NCBI GenBank assembly: GCA_018674655.1
Contig: JABGZQ010000033.1
Location: forward strand, 1-62,438
Direction: 5' to 3'
Length of the DNA stretch: 62,438 bases
Source of the DNA: Fidelibacterota bacterium
GTDB taxonomy: Bacteria; Fidelibacterota; Marinisomatia; Marinisomatales; TCS55
In this document: positions 9,666 through 18,899 of the stretch, in pieces
Numbering within the stretch: position 1 is the first letter of the stretch
Layout: each line of letters starts with the position of its first letter
The notes under the pieces: generated by a model
Seen by the model: only the letters and a program-made list of their open reading frames with translations
Databases searched by the model: none
Told to the model about the DNA's origin: nothing
Program-made: the position numbers and the translations under genes

Positions 9666-10913
9666 CTAATCAGAATAGTGCTGGTATATTTTATTGTGAA
9701 ATTGTCGCGGTACTACCCGGGCCATTTTCATATATAAATCACTTTTTGATGGGGCAAATACTTCCTGCTGTTTTACCAACCTTTTGTAGTAATCACTCAA
9801 AGCACGATCATCCCCTTTAAACGTGGCCCACTCATGTAAAAAATTTTCTCTCTTTTTAACGGTACCATAAAAAACCATTTCACCGCTATTTACATCCATT
9901 ATTTGATAGGACAAGTTGAGCGTTGCGCCGGTACTTTTCTTGAAGTGTTTGACCTTTGCTTTCACTTTACCCTTAATGTTTCTTGTCCTATTTACACCGG
10001 CAGAATCCACATAACTTTCTTTCCTAACCGTAACTTCCCTTTCCTGTGAAATTTGATTTTTTATTATTTCAACAGGACGGTGAGTCGTAACGATTGTCGC
10101 ACTTAAAATATGGTCAGCGCCGGAAAGTTTACCGATCTCCATGTAATTATTTTCCGTTATGCCAGCCTGGACCAATCCCTGTTCATTGAGAATAGTATTT
10201 AATTGCTCCCTGGTAATAATTCGCAGGAATTCTTTCGAGGTGCCTGATTGCTGGATCATCATTTGGCCACGCAAATACTCACTTATATTTCTATCCCCCC
10301 GAAAGTGGCTGATCAAAAGCGTAAAGGTCGCATTTGCCCTCGCTTCGTCGTATAACTCTTGGGCATTCAAATACCCAGGGACAAACTGGAGCGCCGATTT
10401 GAAATTGATGGCGGCAGACTTTTGATCCTGCTTTGTTGCTTCTTCCCGCAATTTCATCCCTAAGGAATAGTGATAATCCGCGGCAAGAGGTTTTGCTTCT
10501 TTCAAGGCATAAGTGTAATCTTTAACATTTAGAGTCAATGTATAGTTGGCGCCGGATTGAAGAATCGGTTTAAGCAATTGCACTTCCGTTCCCAATTTTT
10601 GAATCGCTTCATATTCCCTGACCAATTTGGGCCATTTTGATTTTTCCTCTATCGTTTCCAGGTTTTCAATTCTGGCTTGGTGATAATGCACGGCTAAAGG
10701 ATAAGCGATTTCAAGTAAGGCTATCCCTTTGGGGTTATCCTGTTTTATTCGCAGGGAACTTGAAACAGAAAAGACTGCCGAATCATAATGACGCATTGCA
10801 TAAAATCGTTTTGCGGATACATAGTCACTGTAGCCCGGGATAAAAATCGCACATGATGAAAAAATCAAAATGGCTATACCCAAGAAATAATAAAGAGATA
10901 TTTTGTGCTTCAT
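9666..10913 (-). CDS. CsgG/LpoB-like lipoprotein
   Basis: A 415-residue lipoprotein: MKHK, hydrophobic stretch, then lipobox FSSC with Cys21. I use this Met rather than a longer in-frame ORF, because the extra 23 codons would run into the tRNA gene. The N-terminal half is helical and TPR-like. The middle (near residues 200-290) resembles the CsgG/TolB-N/LpoB fold: IITREQLNTILNEQGL then GADHILSATIV. It therefore probably lies on the outer membrane's inner leaflet and binds another envelope protein or forms a pore; the partner is unknown. It precedes the LTA-synthase-like gene by 21 bp and may be co-transcribed with it. Confidence 0.72.
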   Translation of the reverse strand: MKHKISLYYFLGIAILIFSSCAIFIPGYSDYVSAKRFYAMRHYDSAVFSVSSSLRIKQDNPKGIALLEIAYPLAVHYHQARIENLETIEEKSKWPKLVREYEAIQKLGTEVQLLKPILQSGANYTLTLNVKDYTYALKEAKPLAADYHYSLGMKLREEATKQDQKSAAINFKSALQFVPGYLNAQELYDEARANATFTLLISHFRGDRNISEYLRGQMMIQQSGTSKEFLRIITREQLNTILNEQGLVQAGITENNYMEIGKLSGADHILSATIVTTHRPVEIIKNQISQEREVTVRKESYVDSAGVNRTRNIKGKVKAKVKHFKKSTGATLNLSYQIMDVNSGEMVFYGTVKKRENFLHEWATFKGDDRALSDYYKRLVKQQEVFAPSKSDLYMKMARVVPRQFHNKIYQHYSD

Positions 10914-10924
10914 AATCAAATTTG

Positions 10925-10996
10925 AGCGGGCGATGAGAATCGAACTCACGTCACGAGCTTGGGAAGCTCGGGTAATAGCCATTATACGACGCCCGC
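10925..10996 (-). tRNA. tRNA-Gly (anticodon CCC)
   Basis: A complete cloverleaf on the minus strand. Acceptor stem GCGGGCG/CGCCCGC is a perfect 7 bp, the D arm contains TAATGGCTAT, the anticodon stem CGAGC/GCTCG encloses loop TTCCCAA, giving anticodon CCC (Gly, reads GGG). The T arm is GTGAG-TTCGAAT-CTCAT. The discriminator is T and no CCA is encoded. The CsgG-like gene starts 11 bp downstream. Confidence 0.97.
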
Positions 10997-11123
10997 GTTG
11001 AGGTTGAATTTATATCAGAAAATAAGCCGCTCCAGCGTTTCTATTCCAAATTTTTTCATTTTGCTTATCCCATCGTCGGAGAGCATTTATAGAGGAGTTT
11101 TCTGTCTCGTTTTCTCGCTCCTT

Positions 11124-11169
11124 TTTTACACATGTTTTGGGTCAGCAAGTGTGGACAAATTGTGGATAA
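11124..11169. promoter_or_regulatory. Cluster of DnaA-box-like sites upstream of nrdJ
   Basis: TGTGGATAA at 11161-11169 is the exact reverse complement of the consensus DnaA box TTATCCACA. TGTGGACAA at 11150-11158 is the same with one change, in the same orientation and 11 bp away, one helical turn. TTTTACACA at 11124-11132 fits the loose consensus TTWTNCACA on the other strand. They lie 55-100 bp upstream of the proposed nrdJ promoter. DnaA control of ribonucleotide reductase is known for E. coli nrdAB; here it is a proposal. Confidence 0.45.
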
Positions 11170-11224
11170 CTGCAACTAACTGTTTTTTTTCTCGAGGATA
11201 AATCAAGATATTTCACTTTTGTTC

Positions 11225-11253
11225 TTGGAGTGTTTTTCTGTGAGATATATATT
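11225..11253 (+). promoter_or_regulatory. Candidate sigma-70-type promoter for nrdJ
   Basis: TTGGAG (11225-11230), 17-base spacer, TATATT (11248-11253). The start point would be near 11260, leaving a leader of about 95 bases. A short inverted repeat TTGGT/ACCAA overlaps the proposed start (11252-11268). The whole 358-base gap 10997-11354 holds no gene; besides these elements I see only T-rich tracts. Confidence 0.35.
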
Positions 11254-11354
11254 GGTGGTGCCAACCAAGTCTATTATCACTTTTTTATTTTTATCAACCG
11301 ATAGTTAGAACTGTTTTTTTACAACCCCACATACCAAAATAGGAACGGCGGTCA

Positions 11355-13796
11355 ATGGCAGAAGCAATAGAACTCAACTTTCCCACTGGGAAAACAACCT
11401 CGGGTGAACTCAATATTATGGTTGAGGAAACCGTCCGTGAACTCACAAAAGAAGTGGATGGACAAAATATTTCAGAAGAATTCACCCCGTATCTTATAGA
11501 GAATTATTACAAAGATGATTCGCTCGGTGCGGATGTACTTAAAAATAAATACCTGGCCCCATGGGAAAACCACCCATACGAACTTTGGCAGCGCCAAGCC
11601 AATGCCTTGGCGTCTGTTGAACGAACTAAAAAACTCCGTGAAACATGGAAAAAGAAATTCTATTCCATTTTAGAGGATTTCAAATTCACACCCGGTGGCC
11701 GAATCATGCACGGCGCTGGCAGAGAAGATATCACCACAACGCTTAATAATTGTTATGTGGTTGGCATCCAGGATGATTCCATCAGTTCCATATACAAAAC
11801 AATCCAAGAAGAAGGCCGTACGTATAAATTCGGTGGTGGATGTGGGCATGACTTATCTGTATTACGCCCATCTGGAGAAGCCATTAAGGGCACAGGTGGT
11901 GAATCATGTGGTCCTGTAGGATTCATGAACCTCTTTAGTGAAAATACCAATACCATCGCCCAGCACGGTCGCCGTGGTGCCAATATGCAGACCTTAAGAA
12001 TCGACCACCCGGATATTGAAAAGTTTATTGAAATTAAAACCGGCGATATAAACATGGTGAAATATTCAAATATTTCTGTTCTCCTCACCCATGACTTTAT
12101 GGAAGCAGTCGAAAACAATACTGATTTTGAACTGAAATGGGGCGGGAAAGTTTATAACACGATTAATGCAAAAGTATTATGGGATAAAATCATAGAGCAC
12201 GCCCACACCAGTGCTGAACCAGGTCTCCTCTTCTGGGATACCATGACCGATTACCATAATGCTGAATATTGCAGCCCCCTTGTGTCTACGAATCCATGTG
12301 CAGAACAACCTCTCCCCGATGGTGGTTGTTGCAATCTGGGCTCCATCAATCTGGAGCGATTTGTGGATGGAGAAGGCAATTTTATGATTGATGAATTTAA
12401 AGAAACTGTAGGGGTTGCCACACGGTTTCTGGACAATGTCATTGATTATAATCTGGATAGACATGCCTTGGACTCCCAAAAGAATAATGCTATCAATGAC
12501 CGTCGAATTGGATTGGGTATATTGGGCCTCGGAGACATGCTTGTACGGATGGGAATTAAATATGATAGCGACGATTCGCTTCAAACTGTAGAACAGATTA
12601 TGCAAATATTTCGTGACAGTGCTTATGAAACCAGTGTTGACCTGGCAAACGAAAAAGGATCATTCCCAAATTTTGACTGGACTGGATATAGAAAAAGTCA
12701 ATTTATTAAAAATCTTCCCAGAAATTTAAATAGGAAGATTAAAGACAATGGTATTCGTAATTCTACTGTGCTCACTGTAGCACCAACGGGAAGTGGCGCT
12801 ATTGTCTCTCAAGTTACTTCCGGAATTGAACCTATTTTTGCCACATCTTATAAAAGACGGGTAAAAAAGAATGATGGATTTGGAAAAACGTTCGATGAGT
12901 ACAAAGTATACCATCCCATTATCAAAAAATTATTCGGAACTGATAAAAATCTCCCTGATTATATAACAACGGCTCATGACATTGATCCCTTTAATCGTGT
13001 CAAATTACAAAGTGTTATTCAAAAGTATATTGACAGTTCTATTTCATCAACGGTAAACCTTAAAGAAAATGTGCAACTTGAAACTGTAGCTGATATCTAT
13101 ATGACAGCCTATAAAACTGGTTTAAAAGGCATCACTGTTTATCGGGAAGGCTCGAGAGAAGGAATTCTTATTTCAGATACGGAAGAGAAAAAGAAAAAAG
13201 CCGCACCCACAACAACAAAAACCAGTGAAAAACCTTATGAAGAGAAACGGCCACGCATTCGACCCAATACCACCGAAGGTGTTACCCGCCGAATTCGTAC
13301 GGGAGAAGGCACACTGTACATTACAATCAATCAGGACGAAAACGGCCTGTGTGAGGTCTTTACCACTATCGGAAAAGCCGGTGGAAATGCCGCTGCGCAA
13401 TCAGAAGCGATTAGCCGACTCATATCTCTTTCATTAAGATCAGGGATCGATCCCAGTGCGATTATTAAACAATTGAAAGGGATAAGTGGCCCAAATCCCA
13501 CTTGGGAAGATGGCCGTTTGATCTTATCCACACCAGATGCTATCGGGAAAGCTCTTGATGATTATCTAAGTGAGAATCAAGAAGTGGCTAATGTTAATAC
13601 TGCAGATGCGATTGAAGAATCTAAGCGGAAAACATCAATTACGATGGCGACCCAAGCAGAAGTATCTGAACATAAAATGGAAATGACTGATTTTACTTTT
13701 AAAAATATTTCCATATGCCCAGATTGCGGAAGTTCAGTTATGCACGAAGGTGGTTGTGTGACTTGCCCTGGGTGTGGGTTCTCTAAATGTGAATAA
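11355..13796 (+). CDS. nrdJ: Vitamin B12-dependent (class II) ribonucleoside-diphosphate reductase
   Basis: An 813-residue adenosylcobalamin-dependent reductase that makes deoxyribonucleotides without oxygen and without a second subunit. Visible catalytic residues: Cys133 (TLNNCYV, redox pair), and Asn313, Cys315 and Glu317 in NPCAEQPLPDGGCCNL, where Cys315 is the thiyl-radical Cys. LTVAPTGSGAIVSQVTSGIE lies near residue 474. Beyond about residue 640 is the TSCPD-type domain (GEGTLYITINQDENGLCEVF), and the tail carries a zinc-ribbon-like Cys cluster (788, 791, 801, 804, 807, 812) typical of the redox-active end of NrdJ. It stands alone on the + strand with its own leader and terminator; the weak SD is AGGAA 12 bases before the ATG. 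Confidence 0.96.
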   Translation: MAEAIELNFPTGKTTSGELNIMVEETVRELTKEVDGQNISEEFTPYLIENYYKDDSLGADVLKNKYLAPWENHPYELWQRQANALASVERTKKLRETWKKKFYSILEDFKFTPGGRIMHGAGREDITTTLNNCYVVGIQDDSISSIYKTIQEEGRTYKFGGGCGHDLSVLRPSGEAIKGTGGESCGPVGFMNLFSENTNTIAQHGRRGANMQTLRIDHPDIEKFIEIKTGDINMVKYSNISVLLTHDFMEAVENNTDFELKWGGKVYNTINAKVLWDKIIEHAHTSAEPGLLFWDTMTDYHNAEYCSPLVSTNPCAEQPLPDGGCCNLGSINLERFVDGEGNFMIDEFKETVGVATRFLDNVIDYNLDRHALDSQKNNAINDRRIGLGILGLGDMLVRMGIKYDSDDSLQTVEQIMQIFRDSAYETSVDLANEKGSFPNFDWTGYRKSQFIKNLPRNLNRKIKDNGIRNSTVLTVAPTGSGAIVSQVTSGIEPIFATSYKRRVKKNDGFGKTFDEYKVYHPIIKKLFGTDKNLPDYITTAHDIDPFNRVKLQSVIQKYIDSSISSTVNLKENVQLETVADIYMTAYKTGLKGITVYREGSREGILISDTEEKKKKAAPTTTKTSEKPYEEKRPRIRPNTTEGVTRRIRTGEGTLYITINQDENGLCEVFTTIGKAGGNAAAQSEAISRLISLSLRSGIDPSAIIKQLKGISGPNPTWEDGRLILSTPDAIGKALDDYLSENQEVANVNTADAIEESKRKTSITMATQAEVSEHKMEMTDFTFKNISICPDCGSSVMHEGGCVTCPGCGFSKCE

Positions 13797-13817
13797 TTGA
13801 TCTATTTCAATCACTAT

Positions 13818-13852
13818 AAAAAAACCCTTCGCGAATGCGGAGGGTTTTTTTT
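13818..13852. terminator. Bidirectional terminator between nrdJ and frr
   Basis: An 8-bp stem CCCTTCGC/GCGGAGGG (13825-13832 with 13837-13844, one G-T pair) around a GAAT loop, flanked by seven A on one side and eight T on the other. It can stop nrdJ transcripts on the + strand and frr transcripts on the minus strand. Confidence 0.9.
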
Positions 13853-13872
13853 ATTTCTTTTTGGGTCGGAAA

Positions 13873-14430
13873 CTAAACCACCATGAGTTCTTTTTCTTTG
13901 GATTCTTGCATATCATTAAGTGTCGTCACATGCTTATCCGTCAATGTTTGCATTTCGGTTTCCTGACGATGAATTTCATCTTCTGAGATATGTTCTTCTT
14001 TTCCAAATTCCTTTACATGATGCAAAGCATCGCGACGCACATTACGAACGGAGACACGACCTTCCTCGACAAGTTGATGAACATATTTGATTAAATCTTT
14101 CCGTCGTTCTTCTGATAATTGGGGAATAGGTATTAAAACAGCATGGCCATTATTACTGGGTGTTAAACCCAAATTTGAATCCATAATAGCTTTTTCAATA
14201 ATTGGAATCAATGATTTTTCGAATGGTTGTAGTGTAATCAATCGTGGTTCGGGTACCGAAACGGTAGACACCTGATTCATGGGCATCATTGATCCATAAT
14301 ACTCAACTTGAATTGAATTGAGTAAATCCGGATTTGCACGACCTGTTCGAACTTTCGCTAACTCCATTCGTGTATGTTCGATCGCCTGATCCATTCTGTG
14401 GGATGCGTCTTTATGTATTTCTTTCAGCAT
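13873..14430 (-). CDS. frr: Ribosome recycling factor
   Basis: A 185-residue RRF, the normal length. With EF-G it splits the post-termination ribosome. The long helical domain I is evident, with MELAKVRTGRANPDLL near residues 22-37 and the C-terminal helix LIKYVHQLVEEGRVSVRNVR near 113-132; domain II contains the VSVPEPRLITLQPF strand region. It starts 5 bp after pyrH and is last in the rplM-rpsI-rpsB-tsf-pyrH-frr run, an order well known in bacteria. A strong terminator follows. Confidence 0.97.
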   Translation of the reverse strand: MLKEIHKDASHRMDQAIEHTRMELAKVRTGRANPDLLNSIQVEYYGSMMPMNQVSTVSVPEPRLITLQPFEKSLIPIIEKAIMDSNLGLTPSNNGHAVLIPIPQLSEERRKDLIKYVHQLVEEGRVSVRNVRRDALHHVKEFGKEEHISEDEIHRQETEMQTLTDKHVTTLNDMQESKEKELMVV

Positions 14431-14435
14431 ATTTG

Positions 14436-15152
14436 CTAATCCATTACGGTTGTGCCAATATCTTCACCCGAAAGAAGGCGTTTTAAATCTCCGTGATTGT
14501 TCACATTAAAAACGCGTATTGGTAGTATATTTTCTTTGCATAAGGTTATGGCCGTTAAATCCATCACTCGAAGATTCTTAGACAAGACATCATCGAAGGA
14601 TATTTTTTTAAAACGTTTTGCATCAGAATTTACAACGGGATCTTTATCATACACACCATCCACTTTCGTCCCTTTTATTAATACTTCTGCTTGAAGCTCC
14701 GTCGCCCGAAGTGCTGCAGCCGTATCCGTGGTAAAATAAGGATTTCCCGTTCCACCGGCTATAATGACCACACGACCTTTTTCCAAATGACGTAGGGCTC
14801 TTCTCCGAATGTAGGGTTCTGCAATTTGGGAGACTGTAATTGCAGACAAAGTGCGCGTTTCCACACCCACCTTTTCTAAAGCATCCTGTAAACTTATGGC
14901 ATTCATAATGGTGGCCAGCATACCCAGATAATCGCCAGTGACCCGATCCATACCTTTACTCGCGGCTTGCAAACCGCGAAAAATATTACCCGCACCAATA
15001 ATGAGGCCAATACTGACACCCATTTTATGGATCGATTTAATTTCGTTGGCGAGCTCAGTCGCCTTTTCTGGATTAATACCAAATCCTTGCTCGCCGGCTA
15101 ACACCTCCCCGCTTAACTTAAGAAGGATACGCCTGAAAGCAGGACTTGACAT
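14436..15152 (-). CDS. pyrH: UMP kinase
   Basis: A 238-residue amino-acid-kinase-fold enzyme that phosphorylates UMP to [15 protein letters not shown] (near residue 8) is the phosphate-binding loop, IGAGNIFRG (near 52-60) is the glycine-rich loop, [17 protein letters not shown] near 138 binds UMP, and [20 protein letters not shown] near 153 is typical of bacterial PyrH. The length matches the family. It lies 7 bp after tsf and 5 bp before frr. Its place next to translation genes is common, and it also feeds the pyrimidine pathway encoded 3 kb away. Confidence 0.97.
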   Translation of the reverse strand: MSSPAFRRILLKLSGEVLAGEQGFGINPEKATELANEIKSIHKMGVSIGLIIGAGNIFRGLQAASKGMDRVTGDYLGMLATIMNAISLQDALEKVGVETRTLSAITVSQIAEPYIRRRALRHLEKGRVVIIAGGTGNPYFTTDTAAALRATELQAEVLIKGTKVDGVYDKDPVVNSDAKRFKKISFDDVLSKNLRVMDLTAITLCKENILPIRVFNVNNHGDLKRLLSGEDIGTTVMD

Positions 15153-15159
15153 CTATAAT

Positions 15160-15777
15160 TTAGTGTGGTTGTCCGTTACTGGAATCTTCGCCAATCGCGA
15201 AACGGATAAATCGGTTCACAACAATATTTTCTCCCAATGTTGCTACCGCTTGTGTAACGAGATCCCCAACTCTTTTGTCAGGATCTTTTATAAATGATTG
15301 TTCCAGCAGACAGGTTTCTGCATAGAATTTTTCCATCCGACCTTCAACAATTTTTTCAACGATATTTTCAGGTTTTCCCGAATCCTTTACTTGATCCATG
15401 AAAATATTTTTTTCATGTTCCACAACAGATTGATCAATATCTTCTCTACGAATCGCCATAGGATTTGTGGCGGCAATTTGCATTGCTATGCTATGTGCCA
15501 ATTCGGAATAACCTTCCGTTTTAGCCACGAAGTCAGTTTCACAATTTATTTCAACCAATACACCTAAACGACCACCATGGTGAATATAGGAAAATATCAG
15601 ACCTTCTTTTGCCGTTCTTTCACCCTTTTTTTCAGCCTTAGCAATACCTGATTTACGTAGATGATCAATGGCATTATCTATATTGCCATCTGTTTCTAAT
15701 AATGCTTTTTTACAATCCATCATACCTGCGCCTGTCTTATCACGCAATGCTTTTACTGTTTTAGCGTCAATACTCAT
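15160..15777 (-). CDS. tsf: Elongation factor Ts
   Basis: A 205-residue EF-Ts that exchanges GDP for GTP on EF-Tu. The N-terminal UBA-like helices carry [18 protein letters not shown] (near residues 11-28) and the core domain [16 protein letters not shown] (near 75-90) holds the TDF contact region. At 205 residues it is the short form seen in many lineages, with one core subdomain much reduced compared with the E. coli protein (about 283). The ATG overlaps the stop of rpsB by 4 bp, implying coupled translation. Confidence 0.96.
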   Translation of the reverse strand: MSIDAKTVKALRDKTGAGMMDCKKALLETDGNIDNAIDHLRKSGIAKAEKKGERTAKEGLIFSYIHHGGRLGVLVEINCETDFVAKTEGYSELAHSIAMQIAATNPMAIRREDIDQSVVEHEKNIFMDQVKDSGKPENIVEKIVEGRMEKFYAETCLLEQSFIKDPDKRVGDLVTQAVATLGENIVVNRFIRFAIGEDSSNGQPH

Positions 15778-16619
15778 TTTTCTTCTCCAGCTGCCTCGGC
15801 TGTTTTTTCGGGATTATCTTCTGCGGGAGCATCTTTTTCAGGTGTACTATCAGAAGTGACTTTTTCTTCAGGTTTAGCATCTACTGCTGTTTCTTTCGCT
15901 TCCTGTTTTGTATCTTTTTCTGCATTTCCACTGGGTTTGCCACTTGAATCTATAATTGCATCAGCGATGACCGACATAATCAATTGAATGGTACGAATTG
16001 AATCATCATTGGCTGGGATAGGATAATCAATTACTGTTGGATCCGTATTTGAATCAACAATCGCAATAATTGGGATGCCTAATCGTGTGGCTTCTTTTAC
16101 AGCGGTACTTTCTAACTTTGTATCGACGATAACCACTACATCGGGAAGACGTCGCATATCTTTGATGCCACGGTGCTGATCCGAGAGTTTAATCCGTTCA
16201 CGGTTGAGCATCTGGATTTCTTTCTTGGTCTGATTCTCATAAATCTGTGACCCTTCTTTTTCCAGCATATTCAGCCGTTTAATGCTTTTCTTAATGGTTG
16301 TAAAATTAGTGAGCGTACCACCTAACCAGCGTTCGACCACATAAAACATTGAACAACGATCCGCTTCTTGCTGTACGATATCTTTGGCTTGATTCTTTGT
16401 GCCAACGAATAGGAATTCACCTTTCTTTTTGGCTTTGGCATGGATAAATCCAATTGCAATATCCAAACGACGAATTGTTTCATCCAAATTAATAATATGA
16501 ACCCCGTTCTTTTCCATTAGAATAAATGGTTTGTATTTGGGGTTCCACTTCCGAGTTACATGCCCAAAGTGTGCGCCTGTACCCAGTAAATCTTCAAATT
16601 TAACTTTTGATTCTGCCAT
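15774..16619 (-). CDS. rpsB: 30S ribosomal protein S2 with long acidic tail
   Basis: A 281-residue S2. The core (about 1-228) shows [20 protein letters not shown] at residues 10-29, WLGGTLTNF near 98 and the conserved [15 protein letters not shown]-like stretch as [18 protein letters not shown] near 176. Residues from about 230 form a tail of some 50 residues rich in Glu, Lys, Ala and Asp, with no clear fold. Such extensions occur in some phyla; a role is unknown. It is followed by tsf with a 4-bp overlap and starts 5 bp after rpsI. Confidence 0.97.
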   Translation of the reverse strand: MAESKVKFEDLLGTGAHFGHVTRKWNPKYKPFILMEKNGVHIINLDETIRRLDIAIGFIHAKAKKKGEFLFVGTKNQAKDIVQQEADRCSMFYVVERWLGGTLTNFTTIKKSIKRLNMLEKEGSQIYENQTKKEIQMLNRERIKLSDQHRGIKDMRRLPDVVVIVDTKLESTAVKEATRLGIPIIAIVDSNTDPTVIDYPIPANDDSIRTIQLIMSVIADAIIDSSGKPSGNAEKDTKQEAKETAVDAKPEEKVTSDSTPEKDAPAEDNPEKTAEAAGEEK

Positions 16620-16624
16620 AATAT

Positions 16625-17017
16625 TTATCGTTTTGAAAATTGGAATTTTTTACGAGCGCCAGGTTGTCCATATTTTTTACGTTCCACTTCTCTTGCGTCA
16701 CGTGTTAGGAAACCAGCTGCTTTTAATTGGGGGCGAAAATCGGCACTCACATCATTTAATGCACGGGCAATTCCCAATCGAATGGCACCTGCCTGTCCAG
16801 ATAGCCCGCCACCTTTAACGGTCACAGTTATATCATAAGATTCTCTTTGGTCAAGTAAGTTCAGTGGTTGTGTCACGACAATAGCGAGACTTTCTCGACA
16901 AATATATTCTTTAAATGGTCGGCCGTTGATGGAAATATGTCCTTTCCCCGGTGTCATAAAAACACGAGCAATGGATCCTTTCCGTCGACCAACAGAATTG
17001 TACACAGCATTCGCCAT
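16625..17017 (-). CDS. rpsI: 30S ribosomal protein S9
   Basis: A 130-residue S9, the usual size. [19 protein letters not shown] near residue 8 and the end [14 protein letters not shown] are typical; the basic C-terminal tail ends in Lys-Arg and reaches into the P site of the 30S subunit. It overlaps the rplM stop by one base (TAATG), so the L13-S9 pair is translationally coupled, as in most bacteria. Confidence 0.97.
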   Translation of the reverse strand: MANAVYNSVGRRKGSIARVFMTPGKGHISINGRPFKEYICRESLAIVVTQPLNLLDQRESYDITVTVKGGGLSGQAGAIRLGIARALNDVSADFRPQLKAAGFLTRDAREVERKKYGQPGARKKFQFSKR

Positions 17018-17445
17018 TAAATATCCAACTCTTTCGGTTGTTGCGCTGAATGGGGATGATCGGGACCCGTATACACCTTAAGATGCTTAATGATGGCCCG
17101 CCCCAAGCGGTTTTTAGGAAGCATTCCCCAGACGGCTTTTTCCACAATCCGTTCTGGATGTTCACGCCTCATATGATCCAATTTTGTAAATGTCGTTGCA
17201 CCTGGATATCCTGAATGCTTAAAATAAGTTTTATCCGTTTCCTTTGCGCCGGAAACCTTAACCTTATCTGCGTTAACGACAACCACAAAATCACCCATAT
17301 CCATATGAGGTGTAAAGGAGGGTTTATGCTTTCCGCGTAAAATTTTTGCGACTTCACTGGCGAAGCGTCCCAAGGTTTTACCCTCAGCATCGGCTATGAA
17401 CCAGTCTTTTTGTATCTCAGAGGCTTTTAGTGATCTTGTTTTCAT
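17017..17445 (-). CDS. rplM: 50S ribosomal protein L13
   Basis: A 142-residue L13. WFIADAEGKTLGRFASEVA (near residue 16-34), HMDMGDFVVVVNADKVKVSG near 47, and AVWGMLPKNRLGRAIIKHLK near 104 are family signatures. It is the first gene of the operon that runs on through rpsI, rpsB, tsf, pyrH and frr. A candidate promoter lies just upstream. The length is normal and the start is the only Met near the expected position. Confidence 0.97.
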   Translation of the reverse strand: MKTRSLKASEIQKDWFIADAEGKTLGRFASEVAKILRGKHKPSFTPHMDMGDFVVVVNADKVKVSGAKETDKTYFKHSGYPGATTFTKLDHMRREHPERIVEKAVWGMLPKNRLGRAIIKHLKVYTGPDHPHSAQQPKELDI

Positions 17446-17471
17446 TATTTTCAGTTCTAAATTAGCCCGAA

Positions 17472-17501
17472 AAATTAGACTTGTCTTTCAATCATAGTCA
17501 A
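17472..17501 (-). promoter_or_regulatory. Candidate promoter of the rplM operon
   Basis: On the minus strand, TTGACT (17496-17501) and TAATTT (17472-17477) lie 18 bases apart, with a start point about 20 bases before the rplM ATG. It sits in the 154-bp gap between rplM and the end of pyrC, which also holds an AATTGAA/TTCAATT inverted repeat (17549-17569) without a T tail. Confidence 0.3.
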
Positions 17502-17599
17502 CTATAATTCACAAATAAATTATTCACCCCTTTTGGGATATTAATCAGAATTGAAATCCAACTTCAATTGCATATCCCTCCCTCGGAGCTATCAACGAT

Positions 17600-18898
17600 T
17601 CAGTCTAATTCTAATGACGTAATATGACCTTTTACTATTGTAATGAGTGGACGACCAATTAATTCTTCACCCAAATATGGTGAATTTTGAGATCGCGAGC
17701 GAATATCATTTTTATGAAAAGTCCATTTTTTATTCGGATCAAATATAACCAATTCAGCTGGACTACCTTCTGCAAGTAAATCCGTTTCAAACCCCATAAT
17801 TCTTCGGGGATTGACAGTGAGCATTTGAACCAAACGAGTCAAATCTATTTTATTCTCTTTAACCAAGACCCGATTCACTGCACCCAAACACGATTCCAAT
17901 CCAATCATACCAAATGGAGCGAGGTCAAAAGTGCCCTCTTTTTCTTCAACGGTATGGGGTGCATGATCGGTAGCAATACAATCAAAGGTACCATCCTTTA
18001 CCCCATGAATGAGCGCTTCTTGGTCAGTTCGAGTTCGAATGGGTGGTGCCACCTTTAAATTCGTATTGTACGATGTTAAATCTTCATCCGTAAAAAACAA
18101 ATGATGGGGGGTGACTTCGGCTGTTATATTCTTATTTGACTTTTTCATTTGGCGAATATGATCTGTGGATTTGGCAGAACTCACGTGGGGTACATGAAGT
18201 CGGCCACCTGTCAACTCTGTCAACGCCAAATCACGGTGTACCATATTAGATTCTGTAATACTGGGGCTGGCTGGTAGACCCAAATGAGTGGATACTTTCC
18301 CTTCATGCATGACACCATCCTTTTTTAAACATAAATCTTCTGCATGGTTAATAACAGGCACATCAAACATAGTGGCATATTCCAATGCGTTTCGCATCAT
18401 TCCGCTATCCGTAACCGGAAGTCCATCATCACTAAACGCCACAGCTCCCTCAGAAAGCATGACACCCATTTCAGTCAATTCCTTTCCATCCTGGCCCTTA
18501 GTAATGGCGCCAATGGGATGAATGTGAATTGGACATTCTTCTGCCCGATCTATTGTATACCGAATGGATTCTGGCGAATCCAAAGGAGGCTCCGTATTTG
18601 GCATCACGCAGACACGGGTAAATCCGCCTGCCAAGGCCGCCATAGAACCGGAATCAAGCGTTTCCTTATCCTCACGTCCCGGTTCACGAAAATGGACATG
18701 AATATCACAAAATCCATGGGTCACAATCAATCCGCTACAATCAATAATATCTACCGATTTGGACGGGGTCACTTTTCCGGTAGATTTTATCGTTCCATTT
18801 TCAATAAGAACATCACCTTTTTTTAGGAATTCATTGATGGGATCTAAAATCATCCCTCCTTTTAATAAAACCTGTTTTTTTAATTTAGTTGTTTTCAT
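17600..18898 (-). CDS. pyrC: Dihydroorotase, class I
   Basis: A 432-residue amidohydrolase closing the pyrimidine ring in step three of UMP synthesis. Metal and substrate motifs are GFCDIHVHFREPGREDKET near residue 60, VINHAEDL near 181 and CIATDHAPHTVEEKEG near 310 (Asp of the last is catalytic). The size and the HVHFREPG form fit class I. I start at MKTTKLKKQ, one base after the pyrB stop; a longer in-frame reading would run 24 codons into pyrB. It is the last gene of the pyrR-pyrB-pyrC operon and should be controlled by the upstream attenuator. Confidence 0.96.
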   Translation of the reverse strand: MKTTKLKKQVLLKGGMILDPINEFLKKGDVLIENGTIKSTGKVTPSKSVDIIDCSGLIVTHGFCDIHVHFREPGREDKETLDSGSMAALAGGFTRVCVMPNTEPPLDSPESIRYTIDRAEECPIHIHPIGAITKGQDGKELTEMGVMLSEGAVAFSDDGLPVTDSGMMRNALEYATMFDVPVINHAEDLCLKKDGVMHEGKVSTHLGLPASPSITESNMVHRDLALTELTGGRLHVPHVSSAKSTDHIRQMKKSNKNITAEVTPHHLFFTDEDLTSYNTNLKVAPPIRTRTDQEALIHGVKDGTFDCIATDHAPHTVEEKEGTFDLAPFGMIGLESCLGAVNRVLVKENKIDLTRLVQMLTVNPRRIMGFETDLLAEGSPAELVIFDPNKKWTFHKNDIRSRSQNSPYLGEELIGRPLITIVKGHITSLELD

Positions 18899-18899
18899 T

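Noticed and set aside
10914-10982. N-terminal extension of the CsgG-like lipoprotein
   Set aside because: The extra codons lie inside the tRNA-Gly gene, and the next Met starts a proper lipoprotein signal peptide.
11240-11262. NrdR box upstream of nrdJ
   Set aside because: The AT-rich core fits but the flanking CA/GT bases of the NrdR consensus do not; only the centre of the 16-base consensus matches.
10997-11354. Replication origin at the DnaA-like boxes
   Set aside because: There are only two good boxes, no clear DNA-unwinding array and no dnaA, dnaN or rpmH nearby; regulation of nrdJ is the simpler reading.
12177-12605. 142-codon ORF antisense to nrdJ
   Set aside because: It is a mirror of nrdJ codons in a conserved catalytic region, with no SD or known family.
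17549-17569. AATTGAA/TTCAATT inverted repeat between rplM and pyrC as a terminator
   Set aside because: The stem is AT-rich and no T run follows on either strand.
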